Assembly: GCA_021851325.1 (NCBI GenBank)
Contig: JAJZDZ010000002.1
Span: forward strand, 146,326 to 210,325
DNA: 64,000 nt
Source: Pseudomonadota bacterium
GTDB lineage: Bacteria > Pseudomonadota > Alphaproteobacteria > Micropepsales > Micropepsaceae
Reading direction: 5' to 3'
In this document: piece after piece, positions 35,356 through 42,642 of the stretch
How the letters are laid out: each line of letters opens with the position of its first letter
Numbering within the stretch: the first letter of the stretch is position 1
Program-made: the position numbers and the translations under genes
The notes under the pieces: model-generated
Database searches by the model: none
What the model was told of the DNA's origin: nothing
The model's input: the letters and a program-made list of their open reading frames with translations, nothing else

Positions 35356-36192
35356 CTACTGCGCCTTCAGCTGTGCACGCATTGCCGTTGCGCCAGAAGA
35401 AGCTTCAACCCAAAGTCCGAGATGATCCTCTTCAGGCGCAAGGCATAGGGTGAAAGGACCGGTATCGAAGACCGGGAGCTGGGCGCGGAAAGAAAAGTTC
35501 AGTGGCCGCATGGCCGGATCAAAGCGCAGGGCATGATCCAGTAGGAGAGTTGCCAGCAGCGGGCCATGAACCACGAGTCCTGGATAGGCTTCGACCTGGC
35601 GGCAGTAATCGCGATCATAATGGATGCGGTGGGCATTGAACGTCAGGGCAGAATAGCGGAACAGCAGACGCGAGTCGGCCGTCATCTGACGGCGTAGCAC
35701 GCTGTTGCGGGGTGGGACATCCTCTGCGCGCGGGCTGCTGGTGCCCTGAACCTCACGGTAGACAATATCCTGCCACTCGCGCAGCGCCAGGCCGTCAGAA
35801 ACCTCGATCTCATGACAGAGCCGAACAAAGATCAAATGGCCACTACGGCCGATTTTCTCGCTGATTTCTTCAATACGCGAGCGTCGGCGCATAGCCATGC
35901 CAAACACAATCGGCCGGTGAAAAGCGATGGTGCTACCCGCCCACATCCGACGCGGCAAGGTGATGGGGGGCAGGAAGCCTCCGCGCACGGGATGACCGTC
36001 TTCGCCCAACTCCGACTGACGGGCATGTTCCGGGAAATAAAGCCAGTGTGCAAGAGGCGGCAATGTGCTGGCGACCCAGGGTGGCGCGGCATGGTCCAGA
36101 AGCGCCGCAAGTCCGTCTACCGGGCCGCGATGGGCGACGTCCTCGCGTACCTCTTCGCGGCCAATCCAATCTGAAAAAGATCGCGTGTTCAT
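35356..36192 (-). CDS. FAS1-like dehydratase (HTD2 / mesaconyl-C4-CoA hydratase type)
   Basis: A 278-residue double hot-dog protein. The N-terminal half matches the FAS1-like dehydratase region (GFLPPITLPRRMWAGSTIAFHRP); the C-terminal half has RYSALTFNAHRIHYDRDYCRQVEAYPGLVVHGPLLATLLLDH in shorter recognisable blocks, typical of 3-methylfumaryl-/mesaconyl-C4-CoA hydratases and HTD2-like proteins. It probably hydrates an enoyl-CoA. ATG at 36192 is used; a GTG directly before it is in frame. The FATP-type acyl-CoA synthetase is encoded 113 bp upstream on the same strand, suggesting joint action in acyl-CoA catabolism. Confidence 0.85.
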   Translation of the reverse strand: MNTRSFSDWIGREEVREDVAHRGPVDGLAALLDHAAPPWVASTLPPLAHWLYFPEHARQSELGEDGHPVRGGFLPPITLPRRMWAGSTIAFHRPIVFGMAMRRRSRIEEISEKIGRSGHLIFVRLCHEIEVSDGLALREWQDIVYREVQGTSSPRAEDVPPRNSVLRRQMTADSRLLFRYSALTFNAHRIHYDRDYCRQVEAYPGLVVHGPLLATLLLDHALRFDPAMRPLNFSFRAQLPVFDTGPFTLCLAPEEDHLGLWVEASSGATAMRAQLKAQ

Positions 36193-36304
36193 CACTCAGC
36201 GTTCCTGGAGAAGTTCTGAGCCTGGCGGGTAGCGTAACACAGCACAAGACCGGAAGCGTGCGTCCTCCTCCGGGGACGACAAAACCACACTCTTGCATTA
36301 CTGG

Positions 36305-38071
36305 TCACAAGCGTATCCGCCCCGCACAGATATCGGCATAGTACTGGGCATCGAGCGGTACGTATCGATCTTCCTTTAGGACATAAAGCGGATCATCGAT
36401 CCTGGCTGGATCAGCACCTTCCTGCACCAGATCAACTTTGCGCAGCTTGAAGGTGCCGGTGATTTCGAGCTCTGGCCGCAGCCGTATGAATAGCGGCTGG
36501 GCGTAGGCCGGCAGGGTGCCCGCGAGCTGAGCGGCAAGCCCGTCAAGACGAAACCCAGGCGCAACCGAAAGTGCAGCCATCCCTACGCGTCCGTCCATGC
36601 CTGGAATGGAAATACCGTAGACATTGGCCTCCTTGATCCCTTCGATCACGCCCAGAGCTTCAGCAACTTCGTTGGTTGAAACATTTTCACCCTTGAACCT
36701 GAAAGTATCGCCGATGCGATCGACAAAATAGAAATAGCCATAGGCGTCACGTTTCAGCAGATCGCCGGTGCGAAACCAGGCATCCCCTTTTTCAAACACA
36801 TCGCGAAGGATTTTTTTCTGCGTGTCTTCCTCGCGGCTATAGCCTTCGAAGCGCTGACGGGGATCACTGCTGATGCGCCCGATGGCCTCGCCAGCTTCAT
36901 CACTCTCACACTCGATGCAGAAACCATCTGCGTTACGGATGGGCATTTCGCGCTCCACGTCGAAACGCACGATGCGCACTGGCATAAGCGATCGCATATA
37001 AGAGGGTATGCGCCCAACCGCGCCAAGCCGGCCATCATAATTAAGCATCGAGACGTTGCCTTCGGTTGCTCCGTAAAACTCGACAATCTTTGGAATCCTG
37101 AAGCGCGACTGGAAGGTCTGCCAGATTTCCGGCCGCAAGCCGTTGCCGGTAATGGCGCGTAGACTGTGGTCCTGCTCATGCGCCGACGTTGGTGCATTGA
37201 GCAGATAGCGACAGAGTTCACCGATATACTGGAAGAAGGTGGGACGGTAGCGATGAACATCGCTCCAGAACTCATGAACGGAAAACTTGCGACGGATAAC
37301 TACCGAACCACCGGTGGTCAGGGCCGGACCCAGGGCGCAGATCCCTCCGGCACTGTGGTAAAGGGGAAGAACGTTGTACATGCGATCGGAGGGCTTGGCG
37401 TTGAGCGCTCCGGCGAAGCCATACATCATGAAGAGCAGGCGCAGATGACTGATCTTCGCCGCCTTGGGCATTCCAGTAGTTCCGGAGGTGAATATATAAA
37501 GTGCGAGGTCCTTCGCGCGTAAGGCCCCGTCGATCCCGTCACCCGTCCCGGCCGCTGACAGCGCCGTGCCGAGATCCTCGCCGCCCTGGGTACCGTCGAG
37601 CACCCAGGGGACTGGCGGCTGGTCGAGATCCTGGCGCACCTCAGCAAAGGCCTCAATCAGTTCGGAGCCCACAATCAGGTGACGCGCATTTGCCACGCGC
37701 AGCGAGTGCGCGAGGGCTGGGCCGCGAAGATTTGTATTGAACAGCGAGCAGACCGCGCCCAGTTTGGTCAACCCGATCCAGGCAGCGATATAATCGGGGC
37801 GGTTTTCCATCAGGAGCCCGATCATGTCACCGCGGCTGACCCCAAGACCACGCGCCCAGTTGGCAAAGCGGTTGGACCGCTGGTTCAGGGCACGATAGTC
37901 AAGGGTATCTTCCTCATAAAGGATGGCGGGATTATGGGGCATGCGCCGCGCCAGATCCTCGATCAGCCTGCCGATGGTGATAGGACTATCGGGCTTGACA
38001 TGGCGCATGCGCCAGAGCGTCCGCCCTACACTGCGTATGTAGGTCGCCTCACGCGCGATCTCATTGAGCAT
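36305..38071 (-). CDS. Long-chain acyl-CoA synthetase, FATP/FadD6-like
   Basis: A 588-residue AMP-forming enzyme. AMP-binding motif TSGTTGMPKAAKISH, the acyl-adenylate motif YGATEGN, and the C-terminal signature FVDRIGDTFRFKGENVSTNEVAE are visible. Order and length match the FATP-related very-long-chain acyl-CoA synthetases (Mycobacterium FadD6, animal FATP/SLC27) rather than E. coli FadD. It activates long-chain fatty acids with ATP and CoA. Start ATG 38071 (MLNEIAREA). Likely transcribed with the downstream dehydratase gene. Divergent from the TusA-like gene 75 bp away. Confidence 0.9.
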   Translation of the reverse strand: MLNEIAREATYIRSVGRTLWRMRHVKPDSPITIGRLIEDLARRMPHNPAILYEEDTLDYRALNQRSNRFANWARGLGVSRGDMIGLLMENRPDYIAAWIGLTKLGAVCSLFNTNLRGPALAHSLRVANARHLIVGSELIEAFAEVRQDLDQPPVPWVLDGTQGGEDLGTALSAAGTGDGIDGALRAKDLALYIFTSGTTGMPKAAKISHLRLLFMMYGFAGALNAKPSDRMYNVLPLYHSAGGICALGPALTTGGSVVIRRKFSVHEFWSDVHRYRPTFFQYIGELCRYLLNAPTSAHEQDHSLRAITGNGLRPEIWQTFQSRFRIPKIVEFYGATEGNVSMLNYDGRLGAVGRIPSYMRSLMPVRIVRFDVEREMPIRNADGFCIECESDEAGEAIGRISSDPRQRFEGYSREEDTQKKILRDVFEKGDAWFRTGDLLKRDAYGYFYFVDRIGDTFRFKGENVSTNEVAEALGVIEGIKEANVYGISIPGMDGRVGMAALSVAPGFRLDGLAAQLAGTLPAYAQPLFIRLRPELEITGTFKLRKVDLVQEGADPARIDDPLYVLKEDRYVPLDAQYYADICAGRIRL

Positions 38072-38146
38072 ACTTCGATATCCGTCCCAGCTGGCCGATT
38101 TGGGGTTACACTAGGCGAAAGCTGCTCCACCGCAAAAGGCGAATAA

Positions 38147-38401
38147 ATGGACCAGGAGTCCGAAATCCTCGACCTCACCGGTCTCAAATGTCCGTTGCCT
38201 GCGCTTTATGCACGCCGCTGGCTGGAGCGCGCAGCTCCGGGCCAGCGCGTGGTCGTACTCACCGACGATCCAATGGCGGCCATAGATGTACCGCATATGT
38301 GCCACCAGGAGGGCTTCTGCGTGGAGGCGGTCAGCCGGAACGGCGTTCACGCACGCATGGTGCTCCTGCGTCCCGAACTCACCCCCCCGGCTTCGGCTTA
38401 G
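38147..38401 (+). CDS. TusA-family sulfurtransferase-like protein
   Basis: An 84-residue single-domain protein with the SirA/TusA signature LDLTGLKCPLPAL (Cys15, Pro16, Pro18: CPxP) and a typical beta-alpha-beta-alpha-beta-beta pattern (VVVLTDDPMAAIDVPHMC, FCVEAVSRNGVHARMVL). TusA proteins relay persulfide sulfur for tRNA thiolation or molybdenum cofactor synthesis; which applies here is unknown. Start ATG 38147. Its last 23 bases overlap the 3' end of the convergent lipoprotein gene. Confidence 0.9.
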   Translation: MDQESEILDLTGLKCPLPALYARRWLERAAPGQRVVVLTDDPMAAIDVPHMCHQEGFCVEAVSRNGVHARMVLLRPELTPPASA

Positions 38402-38939
38402 GGCGGTGAATCAGCGGCGACAGGTGGGCGACCAGCTGGTGGGCATTGATCGCGCGCGGCTCTTTGCGCGCCTGTGCATCGGTGAGAAATACGATTTCTG
38501 CATAGGCCTTGAAGCGGGTGATCGGCTGCGATTCGGCATAACCGGCTCCCGCGCCCCAGCCTGGACCCATGCCCCAGCCTGGACCCCACCAATTATGCCA
38601 GTACCAGCCATAGCCATCCCAGCCCGGCCAGCCTTCAAAAGAGGACATATAAGTTGTTTTGGCACGCGTGGTCCTGGTATCGAACATGAACCAGCTGTAG
38701 CCAGCCCGTAGTGTCACCTTGGCGGCATGATACAGCAGATAGTTTTCCACCGTCTGGCGGCTGGTGGCCTCATTGCCCGAGAAGGTGATGCGATAGCGGT
38801 TGGCGGTCAGCTGCAGATCGCTGTAGCCGTCGGGATTTTTCGCGGTCTGTGGCCTATAGGGTGTCGGGCTGACACAGGCAGTCAAAGACAGAAGTGCGCT
38901 GGCAGCGACCACAGCGCCAAGACGCGAAGTTCTGGACAT
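38379..38939 (-). CDS. CC0125/CC1285-family lipoprotein
   Basis: A 186-residue predicted lipoprotein. Signal peptide with lipobox LTAC (Cys about 25), then a conserved domain starting YRPQT...GYSDLQLTANRYRITFSGN and ASRQTVENYLLYHAAKVTLRAGY, the hallmark of a family described from Caulobacter (CC0125/CC1285). A middle insert is rich in Gly and Trp (WPGWDGYGWYWHNWWGPG), followed by the segment RFKAYAEIVFL. Function unknown. ATG at 38939 gives a normal lipoprotein signal. Convergent overlap of 23 bp with the TusA-like gene. Confidence 0.85.
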   Translation of the reverse strand: MSRTSRLGAVVAASALLSLTACVSPTPYRPQTAKNPDGYSDLQLTANRYRITFSGNEATSRQTVENYLLYHAAKVTLRAGYSWFMFDTRTTRAKTTYMSSFEGWPGWDGYGWYWHNWWGPGWGMGPGWGAGAGYAESQPITRFKAYAEIVFLTDAQARKEPRAINAHQLVAHLSPLIHRPKPKPGG

Positions 38940-39299
38940 GGATGCTCTCCACAAGGTTCTCAAAGATGCAAACGCGGACCGGTCCCTTTCTACGCCATGC
39001 TGCGACGATTGGGAGAGGCTAGGTGAAAAATGATAGCCGGCAAGCCAGTCCTCTGACCAGTTGCAACCACCTGCGTGCGACAGAGCGAGACGAATTTCCA
39101 GGATCGGGTGCTAAGCTGGACCGGTGCCGGCAAAAGTGATTGCGCGCCCTCGCCAACATGACCAAATGGAAAGCTTTGGCGTCGAATTGCCCTGGCCGCC
39201 GGTGAGACTGGCACAAAATTAATTTGGGAGCTTGCCCGCCTGCTTTAGAAGCAGGTCACGCCCGAGCCGGCCCCCGGGAACGAGAAGGATGCACAGGTC
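38940..39299. other. Intergenic region, lipoprotein / HlyD-type gene
   Basis: A 360-bp divergent gap holding promoters for the flanking genes. Visible elements are a short AT palindrome, AAATTAATTT around 39215-39226, and a small hairpin, CTGCTT/AAGCAG at 39240-39254. No gene is seen. Confidence 0.5.
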
Positions 39300-40070
39300 G
39301 TGAAGCGCAGGCATCAATGGCTGGCATTGATGATAGGCCTTCTGCTCTGCAGCTGTGGACGTGGGCCGCAGCAGCCCTGGTTCGGCTACGCCGAGGGAAA
39401 GGACATTTTTGTCTCGCCCACAAAGCCCGGGTGGCTGTCATCCTTGAGCGTACGCCGCGGCGATTATGTCAAAAAGGGGCAAGTACTCTTCTCGCTCGAC
39501 GATACCCACCTGCTGGCGGCGCGCGATCAGACTGAAATCGCCCTCGCCGAGGCCAAGCAGCAGCTCGCCAGCCTCAGGACGCAGATTGCCACCGCCCGCT
39601 CCGCGACTGCCAGCGGCGCGGACAGCCTTCAGCTCAGCCAGTTGTTGCGCCAGGAAAAGGCGGCGGAGGCCAATCTGGCTGCAACCCGGTTCCAGCTCTC
39701 GCGGCGTCAGGTCGTGGCCCCGATGTCCGGAAAGGTTGAGGACATTTATTTTCGCGTCGGTCAGTTCGTGCCCGCAACTACCCCGGTTATGTCAGTCCTT
39801 CCGGCCAAGAATGTGTTCGTGCGCTTTTTCGTTCCGCAGGCGCAGTTTTCCAACGTCAGGCTGGGTGAACGCGTGCATGTGCGCTGCGATGTCTGTTCCA
39901 GGGCAATCACTGCCCGCATCACCTTCATCGCCCGCCAGCAGCAAATCCCACCCCCCATGGCGCTTTTGGCTGCCAGCCGTCAGCGGCTCGTGTTCCAGCT
40001 GGAAGCCCGCGCGCGTGAGGGCATGCCCCTCAATCCCGGGCAGTCCGTTGATGTGACACCCGACCGCTAA
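39300..40070 (+). CDS. HlyD-family membrane-fusion lipoprotein
   Basis: A 256-residue periplasmic adaptor of the HlyD/YbhG-YhiI type. The signal peptide ends in a lipobox (LLCSC, Cys18 or so), so it is probably anchored to the membrane by lipid. A split biotinyl-lipoyl domain (VSPTKPGWLSSLSVRRGDYVKKGQVLFSLDD ... VVAPMSGKVEDIYFRVGQFV) surrounds a coiled-coil hairpin of about 70 residues (LAEAKQQLASLRTQI...). The C-terminal beta-barrel is short. Start is GTG at 39300 with GAGAAGGA upstream. Such adaptors normally sit beside ABC transporter genes; none is adjacent here. Confidence 0.85.
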   Translation: MKRRHQWLALMIGLLLCSCGRGPQQPWFGYAEGKDIFVSPTKPGWLSSLSVRRGDYVKKGQVLFSLDDTHLLAARDQTEIALAEAKQQLASLRTQIATARSATASGADSLQLSQLLRQEKAAEANLAATRFQLSRRQVVAPMSGKVEDIYFRVGQFVPATTPVMSVLPAKNVFVRFFVPQAQFSNVRLGERVHVRCDVCSRAITARITFIARQQQIPPPMALLAASRQRLVFQLEARAREGMPLNPGQSVDVTPDR

Positions 40071-40111
40071 GCCGTCACCCAGACGCGCAGCGTCACCTTC
40101 CGGTTCGCCCG

Positions 40112-40147
40112 GCCTCACAAATCTGATCGGCGAGGCCCCTGTGAGGC
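40112..40147. terminator. Inverted repeat downstream of HlyD-type gene
   Basis: GCCTCACA at 40112-40119 and TGTGAGGC at 40140-40147 form an 8-bp stem with a 20-base loop about 40 bp after the stop codon. No T-tract, so the role is tentative. Confidence 0.3.
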
Positions 40148-40331
40148 GCAACCGCCCCATATGTTCTCATAAAGTTCCAAAAAGGGCCCCTCCCGGACAG
40201 GATTTTTCTTAGACGGCCGCAGGACGCGGTAAACAACTTACGGGGCTTGCGAAATTTCGCGCCGCAACGCACATTCGCCAAAGTTTAATCCCGGCTGCGT
40301 GCGGGTTGCCGCCGTGCGGGCTTATTCCTCA

Positions 40332-40355
40332 GGTACCGCCGCTGCTGGCGGTACC
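40332..40355 (+). promoter_or_regulatory. Hairpin in 5' leader of glycosyltransferase gene
   Basis: A perfect 9-bp stem (GGTACCGCC, loop GCTGCT, GGCGGTACC) lies 30 bp before the glycosyltransferase start codon, just upstream of its G-rich ribosome-binding site. It could affect translation or terminate upstream transcription; no T-tract follows. The rest of the 40148-40331 gap shows no gene. Confidence 0.4.
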
Positions 40356-40385
40356 TATCGGAAGAGGGGGGCCGAACGCTCCGCC

Positions 40386-41834
40386 ATGGCCGGCCTGTCA
40401 TTTATGCTTCAAATCGTGCTCGCCTGCGTGTTGGTGTTGCTGGCATTATTGTCTGCGCAGCTCTGCATGTTGGCACTGATCCGCTGGTTTGCGCGGCCGC
40501 GCAAGCTCGCTGTGGCCACTGTCGCGCCGGCAGAGCTACCGCACGTCCTGGTACAATTGCCGGTCTGTGACGAAGGCTTCCTCGCCGTACGGGTTGCCGC
40601 TGCGGCGGCACGCCTGGACTGGCCACGCGAGCGTCTGCATATTCAGGTTCTCGACGATGGACGCGCCGAACACCACGCCCAGCTGGCCGATGCAATTGCC
40701 CAGGTAGTGCCTGAAGGTGTGGACTGCGTCATATTGCGCCGGGGTGAACGCGTTGGCTTCAAGGCCGGCAATCTCGCCTTCGGTCTTAAGCACTCCGACG
40801 CTCCTTTTGTCGCCATTTTCGATGCCGATTTCGTTCCGCCTGCCGACTTCCTGCGCCGCACCATCCCCGTGCTGATGGCGGATCCGGGACTGAGTTACGT
40901 GCAGGCACGCTGGGCTCATGCCAACCGCGAGCGCAACTGGCTGACTCGGGTTCAGGGTATTCTGCTCGACAGTCATTTTGCCGTTGAACAGGAAGCACGC
41001 TTCCGGGTTGGTCTGCCCATGTCCTTCAACGGTACCGCCGGAGTGTGGGCCCGCGCCGCGATTGATGCGGGCGGCGGCTGGACTGGCGATACCTTGACCG
41101 AAGATCTCGATCTGTCGATGCGTTGCGCCATGAAGGGGTGGCGCTCGGCTCTGCTTTCTGATCTGGAAGTTCCGGGAGAATTGCCCGAAACGGCCTCGGC
41201 CTGGCGCGCCCAGCAGGCAAGATGGACCAAAGGTCATGCCCAATGCGCCCGCAAATTGATCCCGGAGATCTGGACCAGCGCCCTATCACTGCGGCTTAAG
41301 CTGTTGATGACCGCCCAGATCCTGCAATTTGCCTTCTACCTTCTGGCCGGTGCCAGCGTCATCGTCAGCCTTGCGCTGATGGCCATGGGCGTCGTCTATC
41401 TCAAGACCGTCGCGGCACTCGGTCTGGCCGTGACGGCCCTCGGCATCCTGGCCACGGTCTCCTACCTGTACACCGGGCAGATCAAACTCGGGCGTGACGG
41501 TCAGCCCGGACTGATCCGATCCCTGATCCTTGCGATCATTTTCCCCAGCGGTCTGGTTCTGGCCAATACCTGGGCCACCGTTGAGGCTGTCTTTAATGTT
41601 CGGGTAGATTTTGTGCGGACCCCCAAGGCCGGAGCTCGGGCCACCGGGGGCTGGCGGGGTGGCGCGGAAATCGCGGCCGGCTTGATGCTGCCGGTCTTTG
41701 CCCTGGCTGAACAGGCCTCCAGCGTGCCCTTTTTCCTCGTCGCAGCGGCAGGACTGCTGTCGATCGGCGCCATGGGCTGGACCGATACCCGCCCGGCGGC
41801 TGACCGGGCCCCCAGCTTACCGCCCGCAGAATAA
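40386..41834 (+). CDS. Family 2 glycosyltransferase, cellulose/mannan synthase-like
   Basis: A 482-residue inner-membrane glycosyltransferase. One N-terminal helix (about 8-30), a cytoplasmic GT-A domain with DD near 90, DAD at 146-148, TED at 238-240 and QQARW at 276-280 (the QxxRW motif of processive beta-glycan synthases), then four or so C-terminal helices from about 310. The pattern resembles CslA-type glucomannan/mannan synthases and BcsA without PilZ. Polymer product unknown. ATG at 40386 follows a GAGGGGGG stretch. The CHAP lipoprotein gene follows after 73 bp. Confidence 0.88.
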   Translation: MAGLSFMLQIVLACVLVLLALLSAQLCMLALIRWFARPRKLAVATVAPAELPHVLVQLPVCDEGFLAVRVAAAAARLDWPRERLHIQVLDDGRAEHHAQLADAIAQVVPEGVDCVILRRGERVGFKAGNLAFGLKHSDAPFVAIFDADFVPPADFLRRTIPVLMADPGLSYVQARWAHANRERNWLTRVQGILLDSHFAVEQEARFRVGLPMSFNGTAGVWARAAIDAGGGWTGDTLTEDLDLSMRCAMKGWRSALLSDLEVPGELPETASAWRAQQARWTKGHAQCARKLIPEIWTSALSLRLKLLMTAQILQFAFYLLAGASVIVSLALMAMGVVYLKTVAALGLAVTALGILATVSYLYTGQIKLGRDGQPGLIRSLILAIIFPSGLVLANTWATVEAVFNVRVDFVRTPKAGARATGGWRGGAEIAAGLMLPVFALAEQASSVPFFLVAAAGLLSIGAMGWTDTRPAADRAPSLPPAE

Positions 41835-41907
41835 TTAACCCTTTTTTCACCATGAAATCCGAGCCTAGGTCAGCGCCAGCTGCGCTCTAAACTGGGGCCC
41901 GCGGATC

Positions 41908-42429
41908 ATGGGAGAACGCACGCGCCGCGTGATCTTGGTTGTGGCCGTCTCTCTGGCGGCGGCCGGTTGCGCGTCAGAACCCTCGCTTCTGCAAGGAGCG
42001 CGGCTCGAGGAGCCGGCAGTGAAGCAGCAATGCGTGCCCTTCGCCCGTCAGGCAAGCGGGCTTTCCATCTATGGCGATGCCTGGACCTGGTGGGCGCAGG
42101 CAGCCGGGCGGTATTCCCGCTCCAGATCGCCCAAAACCGGGGCGGTCATGGTCCTGGATGATTATGCGGGGGCCTTTCGCGCTCATCTGGCCGTAGTGAG
42201 CGCGATCCTCGGGCGACGAACTATCCGTGTCGACCAGGCCAACTGGCTGGATGACGGTAACATCTATCTCGGCGATCCTGTCCGTGACGTCAGCCCCAAG
42301 AATAACTGGAGCCTGGTTCGCGTCTTCGATCTCCTCACCGGGGCCTGGGGTTCGCACGTCTACCACGTGCAGGGCTTTATCGGCCCTGGTCCAGCCCGGC
42401 GCGTCAGTGAGCCCGCCGTGAGCAATTGA
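41908..42429 (+). CDS. CHAP-domain lipoprotein (putative NlpC/P60-like peptidase)
   Basis: A 173-residue predicted lipoprotein with lipobox AAAGC (Cys21). Residues about 40-150 form a CHAP-type cysteine peptidase domain: QCVPFARQASG with Cys42, HLAVVSAI with His93, and DQANW with Asn112, the expected Cys/His/polar triad. CHAP domains cleave peptidoglycan stem peptides or cross-bridges. The likely location is the periplasmic side of the outer membrane. Start ATG 41908. Position between a polysaccharide synthase gene and kup may be incidental. Confidence 0.85.
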   Translation: MGERTRRVILVVAVSLAAAGCASEPSLLQGARLEEPAVKQQCVPFARQASGLSIYGDAWTWWAQAAGRYSRSRSPKTGAVMVLDDYAGAFRAHLAVVSAILGRRTIRVDQANWLDDGNIYLGDPVRDVSPKNNWSLVRVFDLLTGAWGSHVYHVQGFIGPGPARRVSEPAVSN

Positions 42430-42642
42430 GCTTCCTCCAGGGCAGAGATCTGCGCCATTCTGCCACGCCCCCTTTTTTCCGCCGGCCCGGGCAGATTATG
42501 GTCCGCGCCCCGAGGAGGGCCTCCACGCGCAGCGACAGGGGGAGGGGCCCTCGCCAACGCATGAGGGGACCGGCGAGACATCTGATCCGGATTTGGGCTA
42601 TCTCGTTACAGCCTAAACAGATGTTCCAACTGCCGAGCGACA

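Noticed and set aside
36048..36341. Small plus-strand frame between the FAS1-like dehydratase and acyl-CoA synthetase genes
   Set aside because: It is mostly antisense to the dehydratase gene and shows no homology-like features.
39265..39300. GGAAC-N17-CGTG in front of the HlyD-type gene as an EcfG promoter
   Set aside because: The -10 element is imperfect and overlaps the start codon, so transcription would begin inside the gene.
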